Below are positions 27,913-37,683 of a DNA stretch of 64,000 bases, piece by piece; the stretch's first letter is position 1, and each line of letters starts with the position of its first letter. The notes under the pieces were generated by a model, which saw nothing but the letters and a program-made list of their open reading frames with translations, was not told the DNA's origin and ran no database searches. Source of the DNA: Arsenophonus sp031446105. Lineage in GTDB: Bacteria; Pseudomonadota; Gammaproteobacteria; Enterobacterales; Enterobacteriaceae. Where the stretch lies: positions 124,001-188,000 of the forward strand of contig CP132907.1 of NCBI GenBank assembly GCA_031446105.1, read 5' to 3'. The translations under genes were made by a program, and so were the position numbers.

Positions 27913-29469
27913 TTGATCCCGAATATATCAAAAGCTATAGGATGGTTAGAAGCACATCCTAATGTTTTGTATGGTCTTTGTCGAGGCATTGAACGTGAAA
28001 CATTAAGAATTACTCCAGAAGGAAAATTAGCCAAATCTTCACATCCTTATGGATTAGGGAAGGCATTAACTCATCCATGGATTACCACGGATTTTGCTGA
28101 AGCTTTATTAGAATTTATCACACCAGCTAGTAATAATATTGACTATATCTTAAAATTTTTAAGAGATCTACATCGTTATACGATATCTCATCTTAAGCAT
28201 GAATTAATTTGGCCAATTAGTATGCCTTGTTTTATAGATCATCAAAAAAATATTAAACTTGCACAATATGGTGTTTCTAATATTGGTCGTTTTAAAACTT
28301 TATATAGAGAGGGCCTAAAAAATCGGTATGGATCATTAATGCAAATTATTGCAGGTGTTCATTATAATTTTTCTTTACCATTTCCCTTTTGGAGAGCTTT
28401 TTTAGATATTAAAAATTCTCAAGATGCTAAAAATAAAATTTCTGATGGTTATTTTAAATTGATGCGTAATTATTATCGATTTGGATGGGTAATTCCATAT
28501 TTGTTTGGTGCATCACCTGCAATTTGTGGTTCTTTTATAGAAGGTAAAAAACTTCATTTACCTTTTAAAAAAACTTCAAAAGGTACTTATTATTTGCCTT
28601 ATGCAACGTCATTAAGAATGAGTGATTTAGGATATACTAATCAGTTTCACAGTAATTTTAAAATTAATTTTAATAATTTAAATAATTATGTTAATAATCT
28701 TAAAAAAGCAATTAAAAATCCATCAGAAAAATTTACAAAATTAGGTATGTATAATAAAGATGGAAAATATTTACAAATTAATACAAATATTTTACAAATC
28801 GAAAATGAATTATATGCACCTATTCGCCCAAAAAGAGTACCAATTGGTGATGAATCACCATCGGATGCTTTATTAAAAAGAGGTATTGAATATATTGAAA
28901 TTAGATCTTTAGACCTTAACCCATTTAATGCTATTGGAATTAATAAAACACAAATGTATTTTCTTGATTTATTTTTAATTTGGTGTGTATTAGCAGATGC
29001 ACCTATGATGGATCAGAAAGAATTATATAAGTGTAAAAAAAATTGGAATAGAGTAATTCTTGAAGGTCGTAAACCTGGACAAATTATCACTGTTAATTAC
29101 GGTAAATCTACAATTTTTTTAAAAGAAATTGTAAGAAAATTATTTGATGATTTACTAAAAATTGCTAATGTTTTAGATATTAGTGGTAATAGTCATTATA
29201 GTGAAATTTTTTCTCAGTTAATAGTAATGATTGAAAATCCAGAATTGACATATTCCGGAAAATTATTACCTTTTATGATTGAAGAAGGTATTATTCAATA
29301 TGGTTTAAAATTAGCTAATATTTACTATAAAGAATTAAAAAATGAATCTTATGAAATAATTACTGGTATGGAATTTTTAAATGTTAGTAATGCTTCAATT
29401 ATAAAACAATTAAAAATAGAGAAAGAAGATAAAATAAATTTTGATGTTTATTTACAGAAATATTTATAA
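27913..29469 (+). CDS. gshA: Glutamate-cysteine ligase
   Basis: Makes gamma-glutamylcysteine, the rate-limiting first step of glutathione synthesis. It is 518 residues, exactly the length of E. coli GshA. Conserved blocks include GIERETLR (about 24-31), ITTDFAEALLEFITP (about 57-71), TLYREGLKNRYGSLMQ, GVHYNFSLP and NELYAPIRPKR. The start codon is TTG at 27913, as in E. coli gshA. GGAAGG at 27902-27907, five bases upstream, makes the choice firm. The partner gshB is at 18795. luxS, downstream in E. coli, is absent; pgm follows instead. Confidence 0.97.
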   Translation: MIPNISKAIGWLEAHPNVLYGLCRGIERETLRITPEGKLAKSSHPYGLGKALTHPWITTDFAEALLEFITPASNNIDYILKFLRDLHRYTISHLKHELIWPISMPCFIDHQKNIKLAQYGVSNIGRFKTLYREGLKNRYGSLMQIIAGVHYNFSLPFPFWRAFLDIKNSQDAKNKISDGYFKLMRNYYRFGWVIPYLFGASPAICGSFIEGKKLHLPFKKTSKGTYYLPYATSLRMSDLGYTNQFHSNFKINFNNLNNYVNNLKKAIKNPSEKFTKLGMYNKDGKYLQINTNILQIENELYAPIRPKRVPIGDESPSDALLKRGIEYIEIRSLDLNPFNAIGINKTQMYFLDLFLIWCVLADAPMMDQKELYKCKKNWNRVILEGRKPGQIITVNYGKSTIFLKEIVRKLFDDLLKIANVLDISGNSHYSEIFSQLIVMIENPELTYSGKLLPFMIEEGIIQYGLKLANIYYKELKNESYEIITGMEFLNVSNASIIKQLKIEKEDKINFDVYLQKYL

Positions 29470-29890
29470 ATTGTTTTTTAAATATTTTAAATAGTTAATT
29501 GATATTGTATATTATATTTGATTTTTATAAAAAAAAATTATATTTATACAAATTAAATTTATAAAAATTTTTTATATACATTAAATATATAAAATAAAAT
29601 TAATAAAAATATATTTTATAAATATTTATTTTAAAAAAATAAATAATATTTTAGATTATTAAAAAAATATAAAAAAATTTGTAATTTTATATTTTATTTG
29701 TAATATATAATATAAAAATTAATAAATTAATATTTTTTTATGCATATAAAAGCATTGTTGTTAATCTTAATACAAAGTTTTTATAATAAAATATTTTAAA
29801 TATTTTTTATGTAAAATACTTTATTTATAAATAGATTTTTTATAAATATTTTTGAAAATAAAATATTACTTTAAAGAGAAATTATTATTA
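29470..29890. other. Spacer gshA-pgm, no gene
   Basis: About 420 A/T-rich bases spanning a junction between two regions distant in E. coli (gshA and pgm). No remnant or signal was recognised. Confidence 0.45.
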
Positions 29891-31522
29891 ATGCATAAAC
29901 GTGCTGGGAAATATGCTCAACCAAGTGATTTGATTAATGTTAAAAAATTAATCAAACAATATTATTTATTAAAACCTCAAATAAAAAATCCTGATCATGT
30001 TGTTAAATTTGGTACATCAGGTCATCGTGGTATTGCATTTCAGCATAGTTTTAACGAAGAGCATATTTTATCTATCGTACAGGCTATTATAGAAGTACGT
30101 AAATTACATGGCATTACTGGATTTTGTTTAGTTGGAAAAGATACACATGCTTTATCTAATCCTGCTTTTATGACAATAATTGAAGTAATGGTTGCTAATA
30201 AAATTAATGTTATTACTCAAGAAAATCAAGGTTTTACACCAACACCTTCTATTTCTTATGCTATATTAGATTATAATCGTAAGTATAAAAAAAAAACAGA
30301 TGGTATACTTGTAACACCTTCACATAATCCTCCAGAATATGGAGGTATAAAATACAATTCTCCTTACGGAGGACCGGCTGATGAAGTACTTACTTTAGAA
30401 ATTGAGAAGAGAGCAAATCGATTTATTACTAATCAATTAAAAGGTATCCAACGTATTAATTATCATTTAGCAATCAAAGATGCTCATTATCATCAAAAAG
30501 ATTTTGTTAAGCCTTATGTAGCTGCTTTAAATGATGTAATTGATATGATGGCCATTAAAAAGTCAGGATTAAAAATAGGTGTAGATCCATTAGGTGGGGC
30601 GGGGATAAATTATTGGAAATGTATTAGTGATTATTATAAAATTAATTTAGAGTTAGTAAATGAAAAAGTTGATCCAACATTTAGTTTTATGTCTTTAGAT
30701 CATGATGGTGTAATTCGTATGGATTGTTCCTCTCATTGGGCAATGAAAGGTTTATTAAATTTGCGAAATAAATTTGATTTAGCATTTGCTAATGATCCAG
30801 ATCATGATCGTCATGGTATTATAACACCAGAGGGATTAATGAATTCTAATCATTATTTGGTTGTGGCTATTGATTATTTATTTCGTCATCGCCCCAAGTG
30901 GAAAAAAGATGTTGCGATATGTAAAACTTTGGTTTCTAGTGCAATGATCGATCGTGTAGTAGATAATCTTGGTCGTAAATTAGTAGAAGTTCCAGTTGGG
31001 TTTAAATGGTTTGTTGATGGTTTATATCATGGAAAGTATGGTTTTGTTGGTGAAGAAAGTGCTGGTGCTTCTTTTTTAAAATTTGATGGAACACCTTGGA
31101 CAACAGATAAAGATGGTATTATTTTGTGTCTTTTAGCAGCTGAAATGACAGCAGTTACAGGTAAAAATCCTCAACAACTTTATCAAGAACTTTCTGCAAT
31201 TTTCGGTGAATATAATTACAGTCGTATTCAATGTAAGGCTAATTATAAACAAAAAAAAACTTTAGCTAAATTAACTTCTCAAGTATTATCTACAAATATA
31301 TTAGCAGGTGATAGTATTATAAAAATATTAACTAAAGCATCTGGTAATAATGCTGACATTGGTGGTTTAAAAGTAATAACAAATTACGGTTGGTTTACTG
31401 TTCGTCCTTCTGGTACAGAAGAAGCCTATAAAATTTATTGTGAAAGTTTTCGTAGTGCTAATCATCTCAAAGTGATTGAAAAAGAAGCTATTGAAGTTGT
31501 TAATAAAATTATTAGTAATTAA
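29891..31522 (+). CDS. pgm: Phosphoglucomutase (alpha-D-glucose specific)
   Basis: Interconverts glucose-1-phosphate and glucose-6-phosphate, linking glycolysis to UDP-glucose and LPS precursors. From ATG 29891 it is 543 residues (E. coli 546) beginning MHKRAGKYAQPSDLINV. A TTG at 29852 opens the frame 13 codons earlier without homology or ribosome site. The phosphoserine is Ser144 in VTPSHNPPEYGG. The Mg loop DPDHDRHG holds Asp302, Asp304 and Asp306. The phosphate-binding RPSGTEEAYKIY is near the C terminus. The order pgm-ybgI-suc matches E. coli with many intervening genes gone. Confidence 0.97.
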   Translation: MHKRAGKYAQPSDLINVKKLIKQYYLLKPQIKNPDHVVKFGTSGHRGIAFQHSFNEEHILSIVQAIIEVRKLHGITGFCLVGKDTHALSNPAFMTIIEVMVANKINVITQENQGFTPTPSISYAILDYNRKYKKKTDGILVTPSHNPPEYGGIKYNSPYGGPADEVLTLEIEKRANRFITNQLKGIQRINYHLAIKDAHYHQKDFVKPYVAALNDVIDMMAIKKSGLKIGVDPLGGAGINYWKCISDYYKINLELVNEKVDPTFSFMSLDHDGVIRMDCSSHWAMKGLLNLRNKFDLAFANDPDHDRHGIITPEGLMNSNHYLVVAIDYLFRHRPKWKKDVAICKTLVSSAMIDRVVDNLGRKLVEVPVGFKWFVDGLYHGKYGFVGEESAGASFLKFDGTPWTTDKDGIILCLLAAEMTAVTGKNPQQLYQELSAIFGEYNYSRIQCKANYKQKKTLAKLTSQVLSTNILAGDSIIKILTKASGNNADIGGLKVITNYGWFTVRPSGTEEAYKIYCESFRSANHLKVIEKEAIEVVNKIISN

Positions 31523-31527
31523 GTACG

Positions 31528-31560
31528 TTACATTTTATATATAAAAAATATATAATGTAA
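31528..31560 (+). terminator. Likely terminator after pgm
   Basis: TTACATT (31528-31534) pairs with AATGTAA (31554-31560). After one mismatch the stem continues for five more A/T pairs around a seven-base loop. It begins six bases after the pgm stop and is followed by T-rich sequence. Confidence 0.45.
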
Positions 31561-31668
31561 ATATTTTATAAAAATTTATGTAACAATTTAATATACATAT
31601 AGATTTTTTAGAAAAAATAAGGATATAATATTTTTTAAAAATAAAAAAATAAATGGGATAAATTAATT

Positions 31669-32415
31669 ATGCATAATTTTGAATTGGAAAAATTAATTAA
31701 TATGTATCTTAATATTGATAAATATCAAGATTATGCACCTAATGGATTACAAGTAGAAGGAAAATCAGAGGTAAAAAAAATATTAACTGGTGTTACTGCC
31801 TCTCAAGAATTGCTTAATGAAGGTGTAAAGTTATCTGTAGATGCAATTATTGTTCATCATGGTTATTTTTGGAAAAATGAATCCGATATTATCAGTCATA
31901 TGAAGCGAAATCGCTTAAAAACATTGCTTTGTAATGATATTAATTTATATAGTTACCATTTACCATTAGATGCGCATCCAGTTATAGGTAATAACGTCCA
32001 ATTTGCAAAATTATTAGAAGTTGAGATTGATAAATATATTTTACCTTTTGTACCCATGGGAAAATTTTTAAAAATTATTACTGCTTATGATTTAATATTG
32101 CGTTTAAGTAATAAATTAAACCGTCAGCCTTTATATGTTGCTGGAGATTATGGAGTTAAAGAGATTCGTACTGTTGCTTGGTGTACGGGAAGTGGTCAGA
32201 ATTTTATTCAAGCAGCAGCAGAAGCAGGTGCAGATGCTTTTATTACTGGGGAAGTTTCTGAACAAACAATTCACATTGCAAGAGAAATGGGAATTCATTT
32301 TTATTCTGCAGGTCATCATGCAACAGAGAGATTAGGTATTAAAATGTTAGGAAAATGGTTAGAAGAAAAATATAATTTTTCTGTATGTTTTATAGATATA
32401 CCTAATCCAGTTTAA
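31669..32415 (+). CDS. ybgI: YbgI, Nif3-family metal-binding protein
   Basis: Member of the NIF3/DUF34 family, 248 residues (E. coli 247). These proteins form hexameric toroids with a dinuclear metal site. The metal-binding IIVHHGYFWKNE is at about 61-72, YSYHLPLDAHP at about 94-104, and the C-terminal SAGHHATERLG lies in the last quarter. It begins MHNFELEKLINMYLN at ATG 31669, with GGGATA upstream. The cellular role is not settled, and no particular reaction can be assigned here. The position between pgm and the suc operon is as in E. coli. Confidence 0.92.
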   Translation: MHNFELEKLINMYLNIDKYQDYAPNGLQVEGKSEVKKILTGVTASQELLNEGVKLSVDAIIVHHGYFWKNESDIISHMKRNRLKTLLCNDINLYSYHLPLDAHPVIGNNVQFAKLLEVEIDKYILPFVPMGKFLKIITAYDLILRLSNKLNRQPLYVAGDYGVKEIRTVAWCTGSGQNFIQAAAEAGADAFITGEVSEQTIHIAREMGIHFYSAGHHATERLGIKMLGKWLEEKYNFSVCFIDIPNPV

Positions 32416-33480
32416 TTTTTAATAAAAAAATAAAAAAATAAACTTATTATAATTTTTTTTGATTTTTGATTTTTTAAAAGTGTTAATATTTATTAATTTT
32501 TTTATTTTGAGAATAAAAATAAATTAATAAATAAAAAATATTTAAAATATTTTTTTTAAATAAAGTAAATATACTATATTAAAGATATTTTTTTATTAAA
32601 TTTTTAAAATAGAAACAAGACAGATATTAAATAAAAATTTATGCTTATATTGAATATTAATAAAAAAATATTAAATTTGTATATAATTTTATAGTTATAT
32701 TATGAAATACAGCATATTTACTAGAAATAAATTTTTAAATGGAACAGTTTATGATAAAAACAATATAAATTTTATAATTATACGGTATATTATTAAATAC
32801 AGTGTATTATTAACGTCATATATTATTTTTTTAATATGTTTTTTTACTGTAATAAATATATAATTTTTATATAAATTATTATAACTTTAAAATAAAAATA
32901 TTAAAAATTATATAATAAAAAAAATAATATTTTGTATATTTTCAATAATCATTTTTCATGTAATGTTTTGTATAAAAGGTTTTATTATAAATAATAATTT
33001 ATTTTAATGTTTCATATTAAATTAAAAAGAATTAATTTTACTAAAGATAAAAAAATAATTAATTTTAAAAATTAAACTATGCATCTTTTATATATAAAAA
33101 CGATAGCAAGAATATAATAGTTACTATTTTAAAAAAATAATGCGGTTTTAATTTTAGGTCTTAATAAGATTTCAAATTTAAAAAATAATTTTATAAAAAT
33201 TCTATAGAAATATTTTATTATAGAAATAATATAAGAAATATTTTTATGTTTAACAGATTTTTTTTTCTGTAAAAACTACGCTAAAAGTAAAAATTTATTT
33301 TATAAAAAATATTTATTAAGGATATTAATATATGCATTTTTAATATCTTAAAAAATAACAATATGATTAAAATTTATAATTAAATTTTATCAGAATGTCC
33401 CTTTTTCATTGTTAATTGTAATATAAATAAAGTTTTATAAAAAAAGATTTTATTATGAAAAGACTTAAGAAGGAATAAAA
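32416..33480. other. Gene desert at the former gltA-sdhCDAB locus
   Basis: This 1065-base spacer replaces the nei-to-gltA-sdhCDAB interval that lies between ybgI and sucA in E. coli. No coding remnant was seen. It contains an imperfect 23-base direct repeat (32696-32718 and 32786-32808). The sucA promoter must lie near the right end, since the sdh promoter that normally serves suc is gone. Confidence 0.55.
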
Positions 33481-36294
33481 ATGCACAAAAGTGTAATGAA
33501 TGATTGGTTAAATTTAAGTTTTTTAAGTGCTGACAATCAATCTTATATTGAACAATTATATGAAGAATACTTAATGGATAATAATTCTGTTAATAAAGAT
33601 TGGCAAAATGTTTTTAATAAATTGCCATCTACAAATTTATATCCTGAATGTTTTCACTCAAAAATACGTGAACAATTTCGTTTATTAGCCAAAAATCCTA
33701 TTCGTTATTATACGGGTATTAAAACCGAATTTCCCATAGATATAAAACAAATTAAAGTGCTTGAATTGATAAACACATTTCGTCTTAAAGGATATCAAAA
33801 TGCATGTCTTGATCCACTAGGGTTATGGAAAAAAAATATTATTCCTGATTTATATCCTCAATTTTATGATTTAAATGATTCTGATTTTAAAAAAATATTT
33901 GATGTTTCTTTTGGTTCTAAAAAAATACCAATGACATTAAGTGAATTATATATAAAATTAAAACATATTTACTGTACTTCTATTGGTGCAGAATATATGG
34001 ATGTTACTACATCTGAAGAAAAAGAATGGATACAAAAACATCTTGAAATTACAGGTTCAATTAGTGAGCAATTTGATAAGAAAGCAAAAAAGGATATTTT
34101 ATCAGAATTAATTGCTGCTGAAGGGTTAGAACATTATCTTGGAATAAAATTTCCCGGGGCTAAACGTTTTTCTTTAGAAGGAGCTGATTCATTAATTCCG
34201 ATGTTAAAAGCATTAATCCGTTATGCTGTAAGAGATAATACGCATGAAATCGTATTGGGTATGGCTCATCGTGGTCGATTAAATGTTCTAGTTAATATCT
34301 TCGGTAAAAAATCAAAAGATTTATTTTGCGAATTTTCTGGTAAAAATAAATATGTTATTGGTACCGGAGATGTTAAATATCATCAAGGTTTTTCTTCTAA
34401 TTTGAAAATATCAGATAAAAACGTGCATTTATCATTAGCATTTAATCCATCTCATTTAGAAATAGTAAGTCCAGTAATTATAGGTTCTGCTAGAGCTCGT
34501 CGCGATCGTTTAGATACGTTAAATAATGGTAATATTGTATTACCAATTACTATTCATGGAGATGCAGCGGTAAGTGGACAAGGAGTAGTTCAAGAAATGT
34601 TGAATATGTCTCAAACTAGAGGTTATGAAGTTGGTGGTTCATTACGGATTATTATTAATAATCAAATAGGTTTTACGACATCTAATCCTAAAGATGCACG
34701 TTCAACACAATTTTGTACTGATATAATGAAAATGGCAAAAGCACCTATTTTTCATGTTAATAGCGATGATCCTGAAGCCGTTGTTTTTGTGACTAATTTA
34801 GCATTAAATTTTCGTAATAAGTTTAAACGTGATGTGGTAATTGATTTAGTATGTTATCGTCGGTATGGACATAATGAAGCTGATGAACCAAGTGTTACAC
34901 AACCAATTATGTATGCAAAAATTAAAAAACATCCTACAACATGTCAATTATATGCAAAAAAATTAATTGCAGAAAATATTCTTACTGATAATCAAGTAAT
35001 AGAAATGACAGATTTTTATCGGAATAAATTAGATTGTGGTGATTCGGTTGTTGATGAGTGCTTTTCAATTAATCAATATTCCTCAATTTGGGAACCTTAT
35101 TTAAAGCATAAATGGAATAATGTTTATCCTGTAAAAATTAAAAAAGAAGAATTAAAAGATTTAGCAAAATGTTTAAATAAAATTCCAGAAAAAATTATTA
35201 TGCAATCACGGGTTAAAAAAATTTATAATGATAGAATGGAAATGGCAAATGAAAAAAAATTATTTGATTGGGGAGCAGCAGAAACATTAGCTTATGCTAC
35301 TTTATTAAATAAAGGTATAAAAGTTCGTTTGTCAGGAGAAGATGTTAGTAGAGGAACTTTTTTTCATCGTCATGCCGTTATTTATGATCAAAATACTGGT
35401 TCATCGTATATTCCTCTTGATAATATATCTGATAATCAAGGAAAATTTAATATTTGGGATTCTGTTTTATCAGAAGAAGCTGTACTTGCTTTTGAATATG
35501 GGTATGCATCAGCAGAACCTAGAGCTTTAATAATATGGGAAGCTCAATTTGGTGATTTCGCAAATGTAGCACAAGTAGTTATTGATCAATTTATTAGTTC
35601 TGGTGAACAAAAATGGGGACGTATGTGTGGTTTGGTTATGTTATTACCACATGGATATGAGGGGCAAGGTCCTGAACATTCTTCTGCTCGTTTAGAACGT
35701 TATTTACAATTATGCGCAGAAGAAAACATGCAAGTTTGTATTCCATCAACTCCAGCTCAGATTTATCATATTTTACGTAGGCAAGTGCTTTGTAATATGC
35801 GACGTCCATTAATTATTATGTCACCTAAATCATTATTACGTCATCCACGTGCAATTTCTAGTTTATCAGAATTAGCAAATGGCACATTTCAACCTATAAT
35901 TACTGAAATTAGTCTTACAGATATAAAAAATATTCAACGTATTATTTTATGTTCAGGTAAAGTTTATTATGATTTGCTTGAACAGCGCATTAAGAATCAA
36001 CAAAAAAATATTTTAATTATACGTATTGAACAGATATATCCATTTCCTGATAAAGATTTAAAAAAAGTTTTAGAGTCTTATAAACATGTGCACGATTTTG
36101 TTTGGTGTCAAGAAGAACCATTGAATCAAGGAGCATGGTTCTTTATTAAGTATAATATTCGTAAAATAATCCCTAAATATGCTTTATTAAAATATATAGG
36201 ACGTGCAGAATCTGCTGCTCCTGCTGTTGGTTATGCGTTTGTTCATCAAACTCAACAACAAATTTTAATAAAAGATGCATTAGAAATAAATTAA
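33481..36294 (+). CDS. sucA: 2-Oxoglutarate dehydrogenase E1 component
   Basis: Thiamine-diphosphate decarboxylase of the 2-oxoglutarate dehydrogenase complex, 937 residues (E. coli 933). The substrate-binding GMAHRGRLNVL has His263. The ThDP/Mg motif begins GDAAVSGQGVVQE at about 360, followed by GGSLRIIINNQIGFTTS. The C-terminal transketolase-like half keeps GEDVSRGTFFHRHAV, EAQFGDFANVAQVVIDQFI and GYEGQGPEHSSARLERYLQL. The N-terminal SucB-interaction segment (DWLNLSFLSADNQSYIEQLYEEYL) is present. AAGAAGGA precedes the ATG at 33481. It heads sucABCD. The E3 subunit gene lpd is not in this window and must exist elsewhere for activity. Confidence 0.98.
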   Translation: MHKSVMNDWLNLSFLSADNQSYIEQLYEEYLMDNNSVNKDWQNVFNKLPSTNLYPECFHSKIREQFRLLAKNPIRYYTGIKTEFPIDIKQIKVLELINTFRLKGYQNACLDPLGLWKKNIIPDLYPQFYDLNDSDFKKIFDVSFGSKKIPMTLSELYIKLKHIYCTSIGAEYMDVTTSEEKEWIQKHLEITGSISEQFDKKAKKDILSELIAAEGLEHYLGIKFPGAKRFSLEGADSLIPMLKALIRYAVRDNTHEIVLGMAHRGRLNVLVNIFGKKSKDLFCEFSGKNKYVIGTGDVKYHQGFSSNLKISDKNVHLSLAFNPSHLEIVSPVIIGSARARRDRLDTLNNGNIVLPITIHGDAAVSGQGVVQEMLNMSQTRGYEVGGSLRIIINNQIGFTTSNPKDARSTQFCTDIMKMAKAPIFHVNSDDPEAVVFVTNLALNFRNKFKRDVVIDLVCYRRYGHNEADEPSVTQPIMYAKIKKHPTTCQLYAKKLIAENILTDNQVIEMTDFYRNKLDCGDSVVDECFSINQYSSIWEPYLKHKWNNVYPVKIKKEELKDLAKCLNKIPEKIIMQSRVKKIYNDRMEMANEKKLFDWGAAETLAYATLLNKGIKVRLSGEDVSRGTFFHRHAVIYDQNTGSSYIPLDNISDNQGKFNIWDSVLSEEAVLAFEYGYASAEPRALIIWEAQFGDFANVAQVVIDQFISSGEQKWGRMCGLVMLLPHGYEGQGPEHSSARLERYLQLCAEENMQVCIPSTPAQIYHILRRQVLCNMRRPLIIMSPKSLLRHPRAISSLSELANGTFQPIITEISLTDIKNIQRIILCSGKVYYDLLEQRIKNQQKNILIIRIEQIYPFPDKDLKKVLESYKHVHDFVWCQEEPLNQGAWFFIKYNIRKIIPKYALLKYIGRAESAAPAVGYAFVHQTQQQILIKDALEIN

Positions 36295-36308
36295 TTAAAG
36301 GATAATAA

Positions 36309-37553
36309 ATGAATAGAATAGAAATTCTAGTTCCAGATCTTCCGGAATCAGTTTTAGATGCTACAGTTGCAAGTTGGCATAAAAAACAAGGTGATTATGT
36401 AAAGCGTGATGAAGTATTAGTAGAAATTGAAACTGATAAAGTAATACTCGAAGTTTCTGCTGTCGATTCAGGTATTCTTGAATCTATTCTAGAAAAAGAA
36501 GGTGCTACAGTTTCTTCTAAACAATTATTAGGTCGTATTTATGTAACAAATGCTATTCAAAAGTCAGTAAAACAAGAAAAAGTAATTGATTCTAAAGAAA
36601 AAATTACATCAAGTTCATTGGAAATTAACAATCTTAGTATTAAAAAAGATAATTATGATTCTTCTTTAACCCCAGCAGTACGTCGTTTAATTGCGGAAAA
36701 AAATTTAAATCACTCTGATGTTATAAAGAAGAGGAGTGAAAATAGATTTTTGCGTCGTAATAATATTGAAGAATATGTTAATGAAAAAGAATTATTTACA
36801 CCAATAAACATAAAAGATAAGAGTTATTCAATTGTTGATCAATTTTCTTTTAATAAACGAGAAAAGCGTGTAGAAATGACACGTTTACGTAAACGTATTG
36901 CAGAACGCTTATTAGATGCAAAACATAATACGGCAACTTTAACAACTTTTAATGAAGTTAATATGAAAGCTGTTTCTGATTTACGAAAAACTTATGGTGA
37001 TCATTTTGAAAAAAAATATGGAATACGTTTAGGTTTGATGTCTTTTTATGTTAAAGCTGTTATTGAAGCTTTAAAATATTATCCTGAAGTTAATGCATCA
37101 ATTGATGGTTCAGATATAGTGTATCATAATTATTTTGACATTAGCATTGCTGTTGCTACCGAGAGAGGTTTAGTAACACCTGTATTACGTAATGCTGATA
37201 CACTTAGCATGGCTGATATTGAAAAAAATATTAAAGAATTAGCCATTCAGGGACGTGATGGAAAATTAACTATTGAGAAATTACAAGGTGGTAATTTTAC
37301 TATTACTAATGGTGGTGTTTTTGGTTCTTTGATGTCCACTCCAATTATTAATCCTCCACAAAGTGCCATTTTAGGAATACATGCCATTAAAGATAGACCT
37401 ATGGCTGTCAATGGTAAGGTAGAAATACTACCTATGATGTACTTGGCATTATCTTATGATCATCGTTTAATTGATGGACGTGAATCTGTAGGTTTTTTGA
37501 TGATTATAAAAAATATCTTAGAAGATCCAAATCGTTTATTATTAAATATATAA
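36309..37553 (+). CDS. sucB: Dihydrolipoyl succinyltransferase, E2 component
   Basis: Core of the 2-oxoglutarate dehydrogenase complex, 414 residues (E. coli 405). The lipoyl domain (about 1-80) has Lys44 in EIETDKVILEV. The E3-binding domain is at about 117-153 (LTPAVRRLIAEKNL), but its usual GTGxxGR motif reads KKRSENR here. The catalytic acyltransferase domain (about 185-414) has His385 and Asp389 in SYDHRLIDGRE. The linkers are short and charged rather than Ala/Pro-rich. It begins 14 bases after sucA with AAAGGA upstream, so they are co-transcribed. Confidence 0.97.
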   Translation: MNRIEILVPDLPESVLDATVASWHKKQGDYVKRDEVLVEIETDKVILEVSAVDSGILESILEKEGATVSSKQLLGRIYVTNAIQKSVKQEKVIDSKEKITSSSLEINNLSIKKDNYDSSLTPAVRRLIAEKNLNHSDVIKKRSENRFLRRNNIEEYVNEKELFTPINIKDKSYSIVDQFSFNKREKRVEMTRLRKRIAERLLDAKHNTATLTTFNEVNMKAVSDLRKTYGDHFEKKYGIRLGLMSFYVKAVIEALKYYPEVNASIDGSDIVYHNYFDISIAVATERGLVTPVLRNADTLSMADIEKNIKELAIQGRDGKLTIEKLQGGNFTITNGGVFGSLMSTPIINPPQSAILGIHAIKDRPMAVNGKVEILPMMYLALSYDHRLIDGRESVGFLMIIKNILEDPNRLLLNI

Positions 37554-37683
37554 ATAATATTTTTTAATAATTCTATATATCTATAAGATATTTTATGTGA
37601 TGTTTGATTTATTTTTTGTTATTTTTAAAGAAGTAATAATATACAAAATTATTTTTTTATTAAAAAAATGTGGATATAAAATC

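Noticed and set aside
37597..37683. 29-codon extension upstream of sucC
   Set aside because: The SucC homology begins exactly at ATG 37684; the extension is hydrophobic spacer translation.
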